A stretch of DNA of 64,000 bases from Shewanella piezotolerans WP3 (GCF_000014885.1 NC_011566.1:3639501-3703500); one strand, 5' to 3'. Counted from the stretch's first letter, positions 53,113 through 62,757 are shown. Numbers and translations: made by a program. The notes: generated by a model not told the origin, from the sequence alone.

Positions 53113-56100
53113 ATGTTTCCTAATTGGCTATTGGTGACGATCAGTATTAGCTATATTGGTTTGCTATTTCTGATGGCGTTTCTGGGTGATAAGTATCGAG
53201 AAAAGCTTTTTAAGCAGCAGCATACAATTATCTATTCACTATCTCTGGGCGTTTATTGCACCTCTTGGGGGTTTTTAGGTACTGCCGGACAGGCTGCCAG
53301 TAACTCTTTTTCCTACCTGCCTGTTTATATTGCCCCCATTTTACTTTTTATGTTTGCTTGGCCTTTTATTCAGCGCATCATCCGTGTCTGCCTTAAGCTC
53401 AATATTACCTCAATTGCCGATCTACTCGCCGCAAGGTTTGGTAAGTCGCAGCTGTTGGCGACCGTGGTCACCTTTGTCGCACTGTTTGGCACCTTGCCTT
53501 ACATCGCGCTACAACTAAAAGCCATTGTTAACTCCTATGAAATTTTAAGACAAGATCACCTACTCTCCTCTTGGCAGTTAGGCTTGGTTGTGAGTCTTAT
53601 ATTGGCTGGTTTCACCATCATATTTGGCGTGAGAGCCATTGATGTCACTGAACGTCACCCAGGGATGATGCTAGCCATCGCCTTTGAATCTTTCGTCAAG
53701 CTCATCGCCTATCTCACGATTGGAATTTTTGTATCATTTTTTCTATTTGACTCTCCCATTGACATCTGGCGCCAAGCTAATGAAACGCTACCGGTATCGA
53801 CTGAGTTTACTTACCCCAATATGGTGTCGATGTTTGGTTTACTCTTTATTGTTATGTCGGCATTTCTCTGTCTACCACGTCAGTTTCAAGTACTCATCGT
53901 TGAATTGAAAGAGCAAAAACATGCTCTGTGGAGTCGTTGGACATTCCCAATTTACATCTTAGTCTTTGCCTTTTTTGCAATGCCTCTAGGGCAAGCCGGC
54001 AACATACTCTACGGCGATTCACTACAAAGTGATGCCTACGTGCTGTTTCTTCCCGCCTTTAGTGGTGACGCTTGGTTAGGGCTATTTAGTTTTCTCGGCG
54101 CAATATCAGCGGCAAGCTCTATGGTCATCATTTCAACCATTGCCTTAAGCACCATGTTAAGCAATGAGGTGGTTTTCCCAACCCTTTTTAAAGTCAGCAA
54201 TATTCAGAGCACCGATTTTCATAAGTTTCGTTCTCACTTATTAAACATACGCAAAGGATTAATCCTATTTGTTATCTTCTTAAGTTACGGCATGTTTCTG
54301 CTTGCTCCCCCCGATACGCTAGCGTCATTAGGAGAGGTCGCGTTTGGTGCAATAGCCCAGATAGGTCCAGCACTGTTCGCGGCATTTTTATGGCGACGAG
54401 TAACCTTAATCGGTGTACTCGCAGGAATAAGCTGTGGGTTTTCACTGTGGTTGTCACTTAACCTATTGCCGCAACTAGGCGTTTATCCTCATCCGTTTGC
54501 AGGTAGCGAGTACTCAATGACCACAATGGCTACCTTGGTTGGTTTGTTTGCCAATATCACAATGATCTGGATAGTTTCATCATTTACTCGCCAAAGTGTG
54601 CATGAACAGATGCAAATCGCACATTTTATTGAGCGCCCCGACCTTGCTAGATTACAACCCGCGCTGCCTAAATATATTAATCCTACAGAGTTAGAGTTAC
54701 TGGTTGCCCGCTTTATCGGCCAAGAAAAAGCCGCCCAAGGATTCCAAGCCTTTTTCTCGACCCAGGAGCCTATATCCGACAAAGCAGCTCATAATCAAGC
54801 GCTCACTTTCTATACAGAGAATATGTTAGCGAGTGTGATGGGATCAGCCTCAGCACGTTTAGTGATATCTTACGCCCTAAATGGCCGAGATATTGCGATT
54901 GAAGATGTGGCACAATTGGTCGAGGAAGCTTCTAGCCACCGAACCGAATTTAGTCGCAGCGTACTGCACAGTGCGATAGAAAATGCCAGTGAAGGGATCT
55001 CTGTGATCGACAAGGATTTGAATTTAGTCGCTTGGAATCAACACTATTTAAATCTATTTAGCTATCCTGATGACCTTGTCTATATCGGCTGCCCAGTCAA
55101 ACAGCTTATTGAATTTAACTTAAGCCATGCCTACCCATTACAACATGATTTAACCCTACAAGTTGAACGACGTTTAGCTTACCTCCGCCAAGGTAGCCGA
55201 CACAGTACAGAACGAGTTCAGCCTGACGGAAAAACAATAAGAATTGAAGGAAATCCTATTCCCGATGGCGGTTTTGTGATGATATTTTCTGATATCACCA
55301 TGTACCGTGAAGCGGAAAAACTACTTAAGGAACAGAATTTAGACCTAGAAGCGAGAGTATATGAACGGACTAAAAAGCTAGAGCAAGCGAACTTAAGCCT
55401 AGAACATACCAATCAAGAGCTGGCGGTGGCACTTCAAAAAGTGGAACAAGCCCACCAGAAAAAGAGCCAATACCTAAAGGCCTGTAGTCATGATCTACTG
55501 CAGCCACTCTCTGCCGCAAGATTATTTTCATCAGCATTTTTACAAGACAGCCAACTCACCAGTAAGCAACAACAGCAGATAGGTTATATCGATAACTCAT
55601 TGCAAGTCGCCAATGAACTGCTATTAGATTTAAATGAAATATCACGCATAGAAAGCGGCACTATTATTCCAGAGATCACTGAGTTTGCCCTGCAAGAAGT
55701 CATTGACTCCCTCGTTGACGAATTTGGCGCTATAGCCACAACGTCCAGTGTAAAATTCAAATTTATTAAAACTCAGCTTTGGGTTAGAAGTGACAAAGTG
55801 CTATTGCGGCGAATTTTGCAAAACCTGATCAGCAATGCCTTTAGATACGCTGGGAAAGGGAAAATTCTGCTCGGCTATCGCCGCCATGGAGATAATATCT
55901 CTATTCAAGTGGTTGATGATGGACCAGGGATCCCTAAAGAAAAACAAAAGGCGATATTTGAACAGTTTACGCGGCTACAGCACTCGGGGCACGACGGCGT
56001 TAACGGCTTAGGACTAGGGCTGAATATTTCACAAGGGCTGGCCTCACTGCTTAACCATCAACTGACGTTATCATCGAAAGAGGAGCACGGAAGTATATTC

Positions 56101-56601
56101 AGTTTGCGTCTCACAACAGTTCAACCTCAACAACTTGCGCCTAAAGCACCGGTAGACATTCTGACCCTTAACGGAGTGCACGTGTTGTGCGTTGATAACG
56201 ATCCCAATGTACTTGCAGGCATGGTGCAGCTTCTGCAAAGTTGGCACTGCCGCGTTTATCAAGCATCATCAGCTCAGCAAGCGAAAATCATGTTTGCCAA
56301 GTATGCACACAAGATTGATATCGTGTTAATGGATTATCAGCTTGAAGATGACCTAAATGGTCTCGATTTAATGCAAGAGCTGCAACAGCAAACAGACTTA
56401 CCTTTACCAGGCATATTAATAACTGCAACCATTGATGAAACCGTGGTGAATACAGCAAAGAAACTTGGCTATGGCTATCTACGTAAGATAATTAAACCTA
56501 TCGCACTAAGAGCGGTAATGAGTTCGACATTGGCCAAAAACCTTCGTAGCAACTATGCAGCTAGTAAGACACCGAAATACACTGCAGAAGAGGAATTGTA
56601 A
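53113..56601 (+). CDS. Hybrid sensor histidine kinase with N-terminal Na+/solute symporter domain (CrbS-like)
   Basis: A 1162-residue multidomain sensor. Residues about 1-500 are a 12-13-span sodium/solute symporter-like domain (SLGVYCTSWGFLGTAGQAAS; GTLPYIALQLKAIVNSYEIL). Residues about 615-735 form a PAS domain (ASEGISVIDKDLNLVAWNQHYL), followed by a coiled coil, HisKA with CSHDLLQPLSAARLF (phospho-acceptor His793), HATPase (NLISNAFRY, DDGPGIP, GLGLGLNIS) and a receiver domain with Asp1074 (VLMDYQLED). The architecture matches CrbS/CbrA kinases that govern acetate or alternative carbon use. It faces a LuxR-type regulator and is divergent from the porin gene. Confidence 0.93.
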   Translation: MFPNWLLVTISISYIGLLFLMAFLGDKYREKLFKQQHTIIYSLSLGVYCTSWGFLGTAGQAASNSFSYLPVYIAPILLFMFAWPFIQRIIRVCLKLNITSIADLLAARFGKSQLLATVVTFVALFGTLPYIALQLKAIVNSYEILRQDHLLSSWQLGLVVSLILAGFTIIFGVRAIDVTERHPGMMLAIAFESFVKLIAYLTIGIFVSFFLFDSPIDIWRQANETLPVSTEFTYPNMVSMFGLLFIVMSAFLCLPRQFQVLIVELKEQKHALWSRWTFPIYILVFAFFAMPLGQAGNILYGDSLQSDAYVLFLPAFSGDAWLGLFSFLGAISAASSMVIISTIALSTMLSNEVVFPTLFKVSNIQSTDFHKFRSHLLNIRKGLILFVIFLSYGMFLLAPPDTLASLGEVAFGAIAQIGPALFAAFLWRRVTLIGVLAGISCGFSLWLSLNLLPQLGVYPHPFAGSEYSMTTMATLVGLFANITMIWIVSSFTRQSVHEQMQIAHFIERPDLARLQPALPKYINPTELELLVARFIGQEKAAQGFQAFFSTQEPISDKAAHNQALTFYTENMLASVMGSASARLVISYALNGRDIAIEDVAQLVEEASSHRTEFSRSVLHSAIENASEGISVIDKDLNLVAWNQHYLNLFSYPDDLVYIGCPVKQLIEFNLSHAYPLQHDLTLQVERRLAYLRQGSRHSTERVQPDGKTIRIEGNPIPDGGFVMIFSDITMYREAEKLLKEQNLDLEARVYERTKKLEQANLSLEHTNQELAVALQKVEQAHQKKSQYLKACSHDLLQPLSAARLFSSAFLQDSQLTSKQQQQIGYIDNSLQVANELLLDLNEISRIESGTIIPEITEFALQEVIDSLVDEFGAIATTSSVKFKFIKTQLWVRSDKVLLRRILQNLISNAFRYAGKGKILLGYRRHGDNISIQVVDDGPGIPKEKQKAIFEQFTRLQHSGHDGVNGLGLGLNISQGLASLLNHQLTLSSKEEHGSIFSLRLTTVQPQQLAPKAPVDILTLNGVHVLCVDNDPNVLAGMVQLLQSWHCRVYQASSAQQAKIMFAKYAHKIDIVLMDYQLEDDLNGLDLMQELQQQTDLPLPGILITATIDETVVNTAKKLGYGYLRKIIKPIALRAVMSSTLAKNLRSNYAASKTPKYTAEEEL

Positions 56602-56602
56602 G

Positions 56603-56638
56603 TCATAGCGCCAACCTGACAACAGGCTTACGCTATGA
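56603..56638. terminator. Bidirectional terminator between kinase and regulator genes
   Basis: TCATAGCG (56603-56610) pairs with CGCTATGA (56631-56638), with an inner CCTG/CAGG stem; T-rich sequence follows on the plus side. It lies between convergent stops. Confidence 0.75.
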
Positions 56639-56651
56639 TTTATTGTCAAAA

Positions 56652-57302
56652 TTAAGCGGTGATAGGTGTTTTTTCTAGTTGCAACTCGTTCATCGCAATC
56701 ACAGCTTGAGTGCGGGTATGCACACCGAGTTTTAAAAAGATTGCGCTGGCGTGCGCCTTAATCGTCGCTTCAGAAAGACCTAATTCATAGGCGATTTGCT
56801 TATTGAGTAAACCGTCGGCAAACATCATCAAGATACTATGTTGCCTTGGAGAAAGGCTGACAATCTTACTGGTCATGCTATCGGCTTCTATCGCTTCAAA
56901 ATTATTGCACCCCGCAGGTACCCATTGCTGGCCTGCCAATACCGACTTAATCGCCGTAACCATGACTTCAACAGCAGTTGATTTTGGAATAAACCCTGCA
57001 GCACCAAACGACATACTCTTACTAACGGTGATTTTATCTTCCTGCCCCGAGATAACAACAACCCCCATTTGAGCATGGCAATTTCGAATACTAACTAAAG
57101 TATTAAACCCATGTGCTTTTGGAATATTAAGATCCAGTAGCAACAGATCGGCATCATGCCGCTTCAATACTTCATCAAGTTCTGCAACCGATTCCGCTTC
57201 AAACAAACTCACATTTTCAAAATGAGTGGTTAAGATGTTGACCAATGCTTGTCGAAATAATGGATGGTCATCAGCTATTATTATTTTTAGTGGCTGTAAC
57301 AT
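56652..57302 (-). CDS. LuxR-family (NarL-type) response regulator, CrbR-like
   Basis: A 216-residue two-domain regulator. The receiver domain has ADDHPLFRQ (acidic pair at residues 11-12) and phospho-acceptor Asp57 in LLLLDLNIPKAHG. The C-terminal LuxR helix-turn-helix reads LSPRQHSILMMFADGLLNKQIAYELGLSEATIKAHASAI. ATG 57302 is chosen because GAGGG is 7 bases upstream; a longer reading to 57368 lacks a ribosome binding site. As the neighbour of a hybrid kinase whose family partners with this class of regulator, it is the probable output of that system, controlling the transport/ligase operon (inference). Confidence 0.9.
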   Translation of the reverse strand: MLQPLKIIIADDHPLFRQALVNILTTHFENVSLFEAESVAELDEVLKRHDADLLLLDLNIPKAHGFNTLVSIRNCHAQMGVVVISGQEDKITVSKSMSFGAAGFIPKSTAVEVMVTAIKSVLAGQQWVPAGCNNFEAIEADSMTSKIVSLSPRQHSILMMFADGLLNKQIAYELGLSEATIKAHASAIFLKLGVHTRTQAVIAMNELQLEKTPITA

Positions 57303-57710
57303 GTTCGATCCCTCATATGTACATGTTTTTAGTCTACTCCATTGCCTTTTATTATCAACTCGCCACAATTACTTCCTTGTTTATCAATTTGTTCATTTAA
57401 CACTTTGATTACAAGTAGATAGCCTGCTCAGATGCTTAATAACTAATCACTGCAACATAGACTTATTAACTAGGTCAGACATTAAGATTTTATGCTAGAT
57501 AAACCTTCATATTGCCAAAATAAACAAGCAATCAACCTCAAGTCTGTGAAATTCAAACATCGCGGTACTAAATCACGGCTGACTGAACCGCATTAAATAA
57601 CTCAACACTAATTTGGATTTTAGACTTGTACATAAAGCGACTCTCACATATTCTGAATTTAGCGCTAGTTTTGAATAAGTTTTATTTTTCAATTGATAAG
57701 GAACGCCAAT
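57303..57710. other. Divergent spacer, regulator and patatin genes
   Basis: About 400 bp with no gene. It contains the promoters of the LuxR-type regulator and the patatin gene. No strong inverted repeat or recognisable operator was found. Confidence 0.45.
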
Positions 57711-58841
57711 TTGGCAGATAAAGTAGCATTAGTGTTGGGCGGCGGTGGCGCAAGAGCAGCGTACCAAGTCGGTGTCCTTAAAGCTATCGTACAGTTTTAC
57801 CCCCGCAATCATGGGATCCCTTTCAAGATTGTATGTGGAACTTCAGCTGGCGCTATTAATGCAACTTCTATTGCCACTCACGCCTCATGCTTTCACTTGG
57901 GTGTACGAAAATTAGAGTGGGTATGGCGCCATATTCATGCTAAAAAAGTCTATCAAGCCTCAATTGGAGGGGTACTCAAACATTTAAGTAAGATGGCGTT
58001 AAAAGGGGTGCAAAGTGATGGCGCTTCAAGCAGTGCAGGAAGTTTGTTTAACAGTGACCCTTTACGAGGGCTACTGAGTGATTTGATAAGTTTTGAACGC
58101 ATAGGCCGTAACATTAGCAGCGGCGCGCTTGATGCAGTTAGCTTAGATACCTCCTGCTATAACAACTCTCGGTCAGTGACCTTCTTTCAAGGCAATCCAC
58201 TTATCGAAAACTGGCAGCGCGCACGTCGCTGCGGCCAACGAACTCGCTTAAATACCGATCACCTATTGGCAAGCTCGGCCATTCCGTTGATATTCCCATC
58301 AGTGCGACTCAATCAAGAATATTATGGCGATGGTTCAGTGCATCAACTGGCACCACTGAGTAGTCCAATTCATCTTGGTGCCGACAAAATTATGGTGATC
58401 AATCTAGAAAGCCCCCATAAAGTACAACCAAGAGAACTTGAGCATCACCCGAAAACGGCCACCATAGCGGGCCATTTGCTTGATACTATATTTTCAGATA
58501 CCTTAAACAGCGATCTTGAACGACTTGAACGGATAAATAGTACCTTAGCGCTGATCCCCAAAGAGAGCCGAGAAAACCTCCCTCTAAAGCAGATTGAAAC
58601 ACTGGTGATTAAGCCGAGTGAGGATTTAAGTGTCATCGCCTCACGCTACTTTCAAGATATGCCATTTGCAATCAGGATGATGATGAAGGCTCTCGGGATC
58701 AATGAGCATTCAGACTCGAGTGTTGGCTCATACCTGTTATTTGAGCAAGGGTACTGTAGCGCATTAATAGAGCTAGGCTACCAAGATGCCATGTGTCAAA
58801 TAGATGAAATCAAGTCATTTTTCAATATCCAATCTCATTAA
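57711..58841 (+). CDS. Patatin-like phospholipase
   Basis: Serine lipase/acyl hydrolase of the patatin family, about 376 residues, no signal peptide. The oxyanion motif LGGGGARAAYQVGVL is at residues 9-23, the nucleophile in GTSAG is Ser45, and the dyad aspartate is Asp207 in GDGSVHQLAP (DGS instead of the more usual DGG/DGA). TTG 57711 is preferred because AAGGA is 8 bases upstream; another in-frame TTG at 57693 has no ribosome binding site. Related to RssA/YjjU-type proteins. Monocistronic. Confidence 0.9.
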   Translation: MADKVALVLGGGGARAAYQVGVLKAIVQFYPRNHGIPFKIVCGTSAGAINATSIATHASCFHLGVRKLEWVWRHIHAKKVYQASIGGVLKHLSKMALKGVQSDGASSSAGSLFNSDPLRGLLSDLISFERIGRNISSGALDAVSLDTSCYNNSRSVTFFQGNPLIENWQRARRCGQRTRLNTDHLLASSAIPLIFPSVRLNQEYYGDGSVHQLAPLSSPIHLGADKIMVINLESPHKVQPRELEHHPKTATIAGHLLDTIFSDTLNSDLERLERINSTLALIPKESRENLPLKQIETLVIKPSEDLSVIASRYFQDMPFAIRMMMKALGINEHSDSSVGSYLLFEQGYCSALIELGYQDAMCQIDEIKSFFNIQSH

Positions 58842-58893
58842 TCATCCAAGGGATAATGCTTCCCTCATTTGATTTTCGAGCGGTATTAGCGGA

Positions 58894-59607
58894 CTAATTG
58901 GCCATAGTTGTGTCACCAATTGCCTCAACAATACTGTCGCCCCAATGTTGGTAAATGAGTTCGCCTGGATGAAAACCATCACTGGCCATCTGCGTAGGTT
59001 CTGGCTTTAAGCCAAAATCTAACAAGGTAAAAGGTTCAGACTTGGAAAGTTGCCTCAATACCCCATTAAACTCGTCACTGCGCTTACCAAGAAACCAACG
59101 CAAAGGTTGTGGCAAAGCGGGAAAGCTTCCCATAGGTGGCACTTCAGTGAGGATCAATTGGCGGCATTGAACTTCATAGTTAAGAAACTGAATAAGCTCC
59201 CGCTGCTGAGAGCTCCATTTGGCTGCAGATATTGGACTGAGGATATCATTAACCCCTAAAGACACTACAACAATATCAAAATTAAATGGATCTTGCTGCT
59301 GCCTCTTCTTTAACATTTTAAGTGTTTGCTCTGTGTTAGAACCTGACTTAGCCAACAACTGCCAAGAAACGCTAAAATGAGCCGCTAGTCCTGCGCTCAC
59401 CGTACCACTAAGCGCCTGTTGCTGCCGATTAACACCAACACCGGCTGCAGCAGAGTCCCCTAACACCAATAACGAAACTCTAGGCCCGACGCCGACTAGA
59501 CCAGAGCGTTCTCCTGCAGCCTCAGGCAGTTTAGGGGTGTTTTTCTTAACAAAGCGCCCCTGTAAAAAAAATACAGGAGCGAATAGTATGAGCAATAAAT
59601 AGTGCAA
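58894..59607 (-). CDS. SGNH/GDSL-family esterase
   Basis: Lysophospholipase/arylesterase-like hydrolase of 237 residues. Block I is LLVLGDSAAAGVGV (catalytic Ser), block III is SLGVNDILSP (Gly/Asn oxyanion), and block V is ASDGFHPG (Asp-His). The first 20 residues (LLLILFAPVFFLQGRFV) form a hydrophobic segment that could anchor or export it. It starts at TTG 59607, with AAGGA at good spacing. It follows the oxidoreductase gene by 26 bp on the same strand and may be cotranscribed. Confidence 0.88.
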   Translation of the reverse strand: MHYLLLILFAPVFFLQGRFVKKNTPKLPEAAGERSGLVGVGPRVSLLVLGDSAAAGVGVNRQQQALSGTVSAGLAAHFSVSWQLLAKSGSNTEQTLKMLKKRQQQDPFNFDIVVVSLGVNDILSPISAAKWSSQQRELIQFLNYEVQCRQLILTEVPPMGSFPALPQPLRWFLGKRSDEFNGVLRQLSKSEPFTLLDFGLKPEPTQMASDGFHPGELIYQHWGDSIVEAIGDTTMAN

Positions 59608-59633
59608 TTTTGTATCCTTACAAAAACGAGTAA

Positions 59634-60617
59634 CTACACTTTTACCACAATTTTTCCTAATGCTGTATTGCTATCAAGTAATCGGTGAGCTTTCTGGATC
59701 TCATCAAAGTTAAATACTTTGCTCACGATACTTGGCATCTCACCGCTCTCGACTTGTTCAGCGATCCAATTAATGGGAGATTCATGTAGCGGTAGCGCAT
59801 CGCTACCAAGTAGTCCGCTGGCAAAGAAGCTGAGTTTTACCGTGTTAGGCAAATCTCCCATTAGGTTGAAACTACTTAATACGGGAGCACCACCCAACAA
59901 GCCAACAACAACCACTTGTCCCCACAATCGGATGGCTTTCATTGTGTCTTTCACAGTCGCAGCGCCGACCACTTCAAGTGCGTTATCAACTCCCTCAGGA
60001 TAAAGCGCACGCACCTGCTTTTCTATATCACCATCATCAATTAATACATGGTCAGCGCCAAGTGCCTTCAGCTTATCGACACGACTAACTTGCCGAGTGG
60101 TCGCTAGCACTGTCAGTCCCCTAGCTTTAGCGTAAGTCAATGCCGCCATTCCGAGTCCTGATGTCGCTCCTCTTATCAATAAGCTTTGCCCAGCTTCGAT
60201 TTTTAGATTGCCATCGAGTGCTCCCCAAGCCGTTAAATATAGCTCTGGCAGCGCAGCTAACGCCTCAAAAGCGAGTTCACTCTCTATAGCAACAACATTT
60301 TCACGTTGTACCGTCACATATTCAGCATAACCGCCGTGACGTGTAAACATCATGCCTCCCATGGCTGTCACTACTTTTTGACCGAATTTCAACTCCCCAC
60401 TTGGATCTTCCACCACCTCACCAGCGGCCTCAATACCCAAAGCTTGATTGGCAACAAAGGTGCCGTAGTTTCCACTGCGGTAGTAGCTTTCGGCTTTATT
60501 AAGACCGAATGCTTTCACTCTGATTTTCACTTCCCCCTCTTGAACTTGGGGCTCTTCCACATGGCGAAGTTCTAATACATCTGCATTGCCAGGTTGTAAC
60601 GCTACGATTGCTTTCAT
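59634..60617 (-). CDS. Zinc-free quinone oxidoreductase / MDR-family alcohol dehydrogenase
   Basis: NADPH-dependent medium-chain reductase of the QOR/zeta-crystallin type, 327 residues. The GroES-like domain has KAFGLNKAESYYRSGNYG and IEAAGEVV without the zinc-ligand Cys/His set; the Rossmann motif is IRGATSGLGMAALTYAKARG, followed by GADHVLIDD. Such enzymes reduce quinones or enones. It is divergent from the LysR gene at 60817, and its upstream region carries a TTCCA-N4-TGGAA dyad also found upstream of the SnoaL/DoxX operon. AGGAAA precedes ATG 60617. Confidence 0.92.
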   Translation of the reverse strand: MKAIVALQPGNADVLELRHVEEPQVQEGEVKIRVKAFGLNKAESYYRSGNYGTFVANQALGIEAAGEVVEDPSGELKFGQKVVTAMGGMMFTRHGGYAEYVTVQRENVVAIESELAFEALAALPELYLTAWGALDGNLKIEAGQSLLIRGATSGLGMAALTYAKARGLTVLATTRQVSRVDKLKALGADHVLIDDGDIEKQVRALYPEGVDNALEVVGAATVKDTMKAIRLWGQVVVVGLLGGAPVLSSFNLMGDLPNTVKLSFFASGLLGSDALPLHESPINWIAEQVESGEMPSIVSKVFNFDEIQKAHRLLDSNTALGKIVVKV

Positions 60618-60675
60618 GATTATTTTCCTAATAAGTTAATTGTTGAGAACGAGGAGATAATAATCGAGTGCAGGC

Positions 60676-60722
60676 AAGCTGATTAGTCCATAAATGTGAG
60701 AACTTGCTTTCCATATTTGGAA
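60676..60722 (-). promoter_or_regulatory. Shared promoter-operator module, copy A
   Basis: Contains the dyad TTCCATATTTGGAA (60709-60722) and, 33 bp away, AAGCTGATTAGTCCA (60676-60690). The same two blocks at the same distance occur at 63379-63425. The dyad has the T-N11-A form typical of LysR-regulator sites and lies between the oxidoreductase and LysR genes. Confidence 0.7.
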
Positions 60723-60816
60723 TAGTAAGTGCGATACATTAAAAATTACCCTATATTAATAGGATAATATCATTCGTTGACTAACAAACTTTGTCGCTAG
60801 ATTTGTAGGAAAAAAT

Positions 60817-61719
60817 ATGGACTTAAACTCACTACAATTATTTGTACATGTCGTGCAACAAGGTAGCTTTTCTGCTGCATCTAGAAAGGTACGCACACCA
60901 GTATCAACAATCAGTCGTCGTATCAGCGAATTAGAGTCACAACTCGATCAGCGATTATTGGAGCGCTCAACCCGCAGCTTAGATCTCACCGACGCAGGCA
61001 AAACCCTATACCTTTTTGCATCTCGTGGCTTTGAGGAGATATCCGCAGGCAAGATCGCGATGCAGGAGAGTCAGGACAACCTATCTGGAACGCTAAGGAT
61101 CTCGATTCCTCCGAATGTGGATGCTTGGGAGCCCCTTATCGATGAGTTTTATCAACGCTACCCTAAGGTCCAGTTGGAGATCATTTGCACCACACGTCGA
61201 ATTGATTTTGTAGAAGATGGAATTGATGTTGTATTAAGGGTGGGCGAGCTGAAACACCAGCTAGCAGTTGCTCGCAAGTTAGGTAGTTACCGTCATGTAT
61301 TGGTCGCTAGTCCTGAGTTTATACAGCGACACTCAATACCAAAGACGCCTGACGATCTAACTGAATTACCACTAGCAGTTTTCGTCAACCGCTTAGGTAA
61401 CGACTACTGGCAGTTGGGTGATAGCAGAACCGCCATCAACCCTCAATTTGCCTGTAATGATTACGCGCCTATTTTGGCGATGGTTCGTAAAGGAAACATG
61501 TTGGGTGAACTGCCGCCAACTATGGTCAATAAGCTTATCAAAAGCGGTGAACTCGTTGAGCTGCTTACGGACTATCCTTTACCCGCTTTTGACCTGCATC
61601 TGCTCTACCCTTCGCGCAAATACTTATCAAACATTGCCAAAACCTATATTGATTTCTGCATTGAGTTTTGCGCAAAACACAGCCAAGACGATTCACTTTT
61701 CAACCTATTAGATAGGTAA
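60817..61719 (+). CDS. LysR-family transcriptional regulator
   Basis: A 300-residue LTTR of the AaeR/YafC-like group. The N-terminal winged helix has LQLFVHVVQQGSFSAASRKVRTPVSTISRRISELE (helix-turn-helix about residues 18-37), followed by the linker helix and a periplasmic-binding-like effector domain (SGTLRISIPPNVDAW; VLRVGELKHQLAVARKLG). TAGGA precedes ATG 60817. It is divergent from the quinone oxidoreductase gene, the classical arrangement for a regulator and its target. Effector unknown, possibly a quinone or other electrophile (inference from the target types). Confidence 0.93.
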   Translation: MDLNSLQLFVHVVQQGSFSAASRKVRTPVSTISRRISELESQLDQRLLERSTRSLDLTDAGKTLYLFASRGFEEISAGKIAMQESQDNLSGTLRISIPPNVDAWEPLIDEFYQRYPKVQLEIICTTRRIDFVEDGIDVVLRVGELKHQLAVARKLGSYRHVLVASPEFIQRHSIPKTPDDLTELPLAVFVNRLGNDYWQLGDSRTAINPQFACNDYAPILAMVRKGNMLGELPPTMVNKLIKSGELVELLTDYPLPAFDLHLLYPSRKYLSNIAKTYIDFCIEFCAKHSQDDSLFNLLDR

Positions 61720-61750
61720 TGAACTGAGTAGCGCTAACAATCATAGATAC

Positions 61751-61798
61751 AAAATAGCCCTTAAGGAGAACCTTAAGGAGAACCTTAAGGGCTATTTT
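61751..61798. terminator. Long palindromic terminator with internal direct repeat
   Basis: AAAATAGCCCTTAAGG (61751-61766) is exactly complementary to CCTTAAGGGCTATTTT (61783-61798). Between them the CCTTAAGGAGAA unit occurs as a direct repeat, so alternative stems are possible. It serves the convergent LysR and SnoaL transcripts. Confidence 0.85.
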
Positions 61799-61814
61799 AC
61801 ATCGTTGGTTAAGT

Positions 61815-62297
61815 TCACTTTATCTCAGAGTTAAAGATGTAATAGTAGAACTTCCAATGGCCAGCGACCTTCTTTAGTAAAAACACCTCGCGGTTCCCCT
61901 CCTGCTTCGAAGGCGTCACTCCCTTAGGAACAATAGTGCCATGGGAAGCAGTGCGTAAAAATCCATACTCTTCCCCTAACTGCATCTCCTTGATATCGAA
62001 CTTGATACTAAAATCTAGTTTTGACAAGAAGTCAGTATAAAGCGCGACAATCTCTTCACTACCTTGGGCTGTTGGGAAACCTTGACCAACAAAGGTACCA
62101 TCTGCAGTGTACAGTTCTCTAACTGCTGCACCATTACCTTCATTGAGTGCCTGTTGGTACTCTTTGACCAATTGAGTAATCTGCATATACTCCCCATCAG
62201 CCTCATCCTTACCTCCGGCGGCATTGGCACTGCTGAAAAAGACCGACACAATCAACAACAATATAATTTTCATTACAGGATTGAACATGGAAAACAT
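61815..62297 (-). CDS. Exported SnoaL-like (SgcJ/EcaC-type) protein
   Basis: A 160-residue NTF2-fold protein with an N-terminal signal peptide (IILLLIVSVFFSSANAAGG). The core (ITQLVKEYQQALNEGNGAAVRELYTADGTFVGQGFPTAQG ... GNREVFLLKKVAGHWKFYYYIFN) is clearly paralogous to the gene at 62858-63238. NTF2-like SnoaL proteins are small-molecule isomerases/hydrolases or binding proteins; the activity here is unknown. ATG 62297 is supported by GAGG 7 bases upstream. It is the last gene of the SnoaL-DoxX-SnoaL operon. Confidence 0.85.
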   Translation of the reverse strand: MFSMFNPVMKIILLLIVSVFFSSANAAGGKDEADGEYMQITQLVKEYQQALNEGNGAAVRELYTADGTFVGQGFPTAQGSEEIVALYTDFLSKLDFSIKFDIKEMQLGEEYGFLRTASHGTIVPKGVTPSKQEGNREVFLLKKVAGHWKFYYYIFNSEIK

Positions 62298-62349
62298 AAC
62301 TTTACCTCTATTAAATTCATTTGTACTGCGTAAGCAGTGCTATCAATAT

Positions 62350-62757
62350 TTACTTTCTATTGGCTAACCATGCTTCAAGGCTGTAACGTCCAGGTCCACT
62401 GACCCACAAGAAGATAAATCCAGCTGCTATTGAGATGTTTTTCCAAAAGTTGATAGCTTGCATCTGGTCATCGAAATTGCTGTGAAATACCAGAGCTGAT
62501 ATCACTGAATAAACGGCAAATGGTAAAGCTAACGGGCGGGTAAAAAATCCTAGCAGCACTGCAAGTGCCCCGCCAACCTCAAGTGCAATAGCTGGCCAAA
62601 TCAAACTAGCAGGCATTCCCATCGCAGCCATATAGCCTTGAGTCGCTTCAACATTAGCGATTTTGCCTAAACCGGAGATCATAAAAAGAGCAATTATCAA
62701 TACTCGGCCAATAAGCAAAGCGGTATTTTCTGATTTAGTGAATATGGTGTTTTTCAT
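62350..62757 (-). CDS. DoxX-family inner-membrane protein
   Basis: A 135-residue protein with four hydrophobic segments and DoxX motifs: IGRVLIIALFMISGLGKI at the start, GMPASLIWPAIALEVGGALAVLLGFFTRPLA, and F-W-K-N-I-S/A near the third span. DoxX proteins associate with oxidoreductases and redox stress systems. It lies between two SnoaL-like genes on the same strand, with a 10-bp hairpin upstream. Confidence 0.9.
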   Translation of the reverse strand: MKNTIFTKSENTALLIGRVLIIALFMISGLGKIANVEATQGYMAAMGMPASLIWPAIALEVGGALAVLLGFFTRPLALPFAVYSVISALVFHSNFDDQMQAINFWKNISIAAGFIFLWVSGPGRYSLEAWLANRK

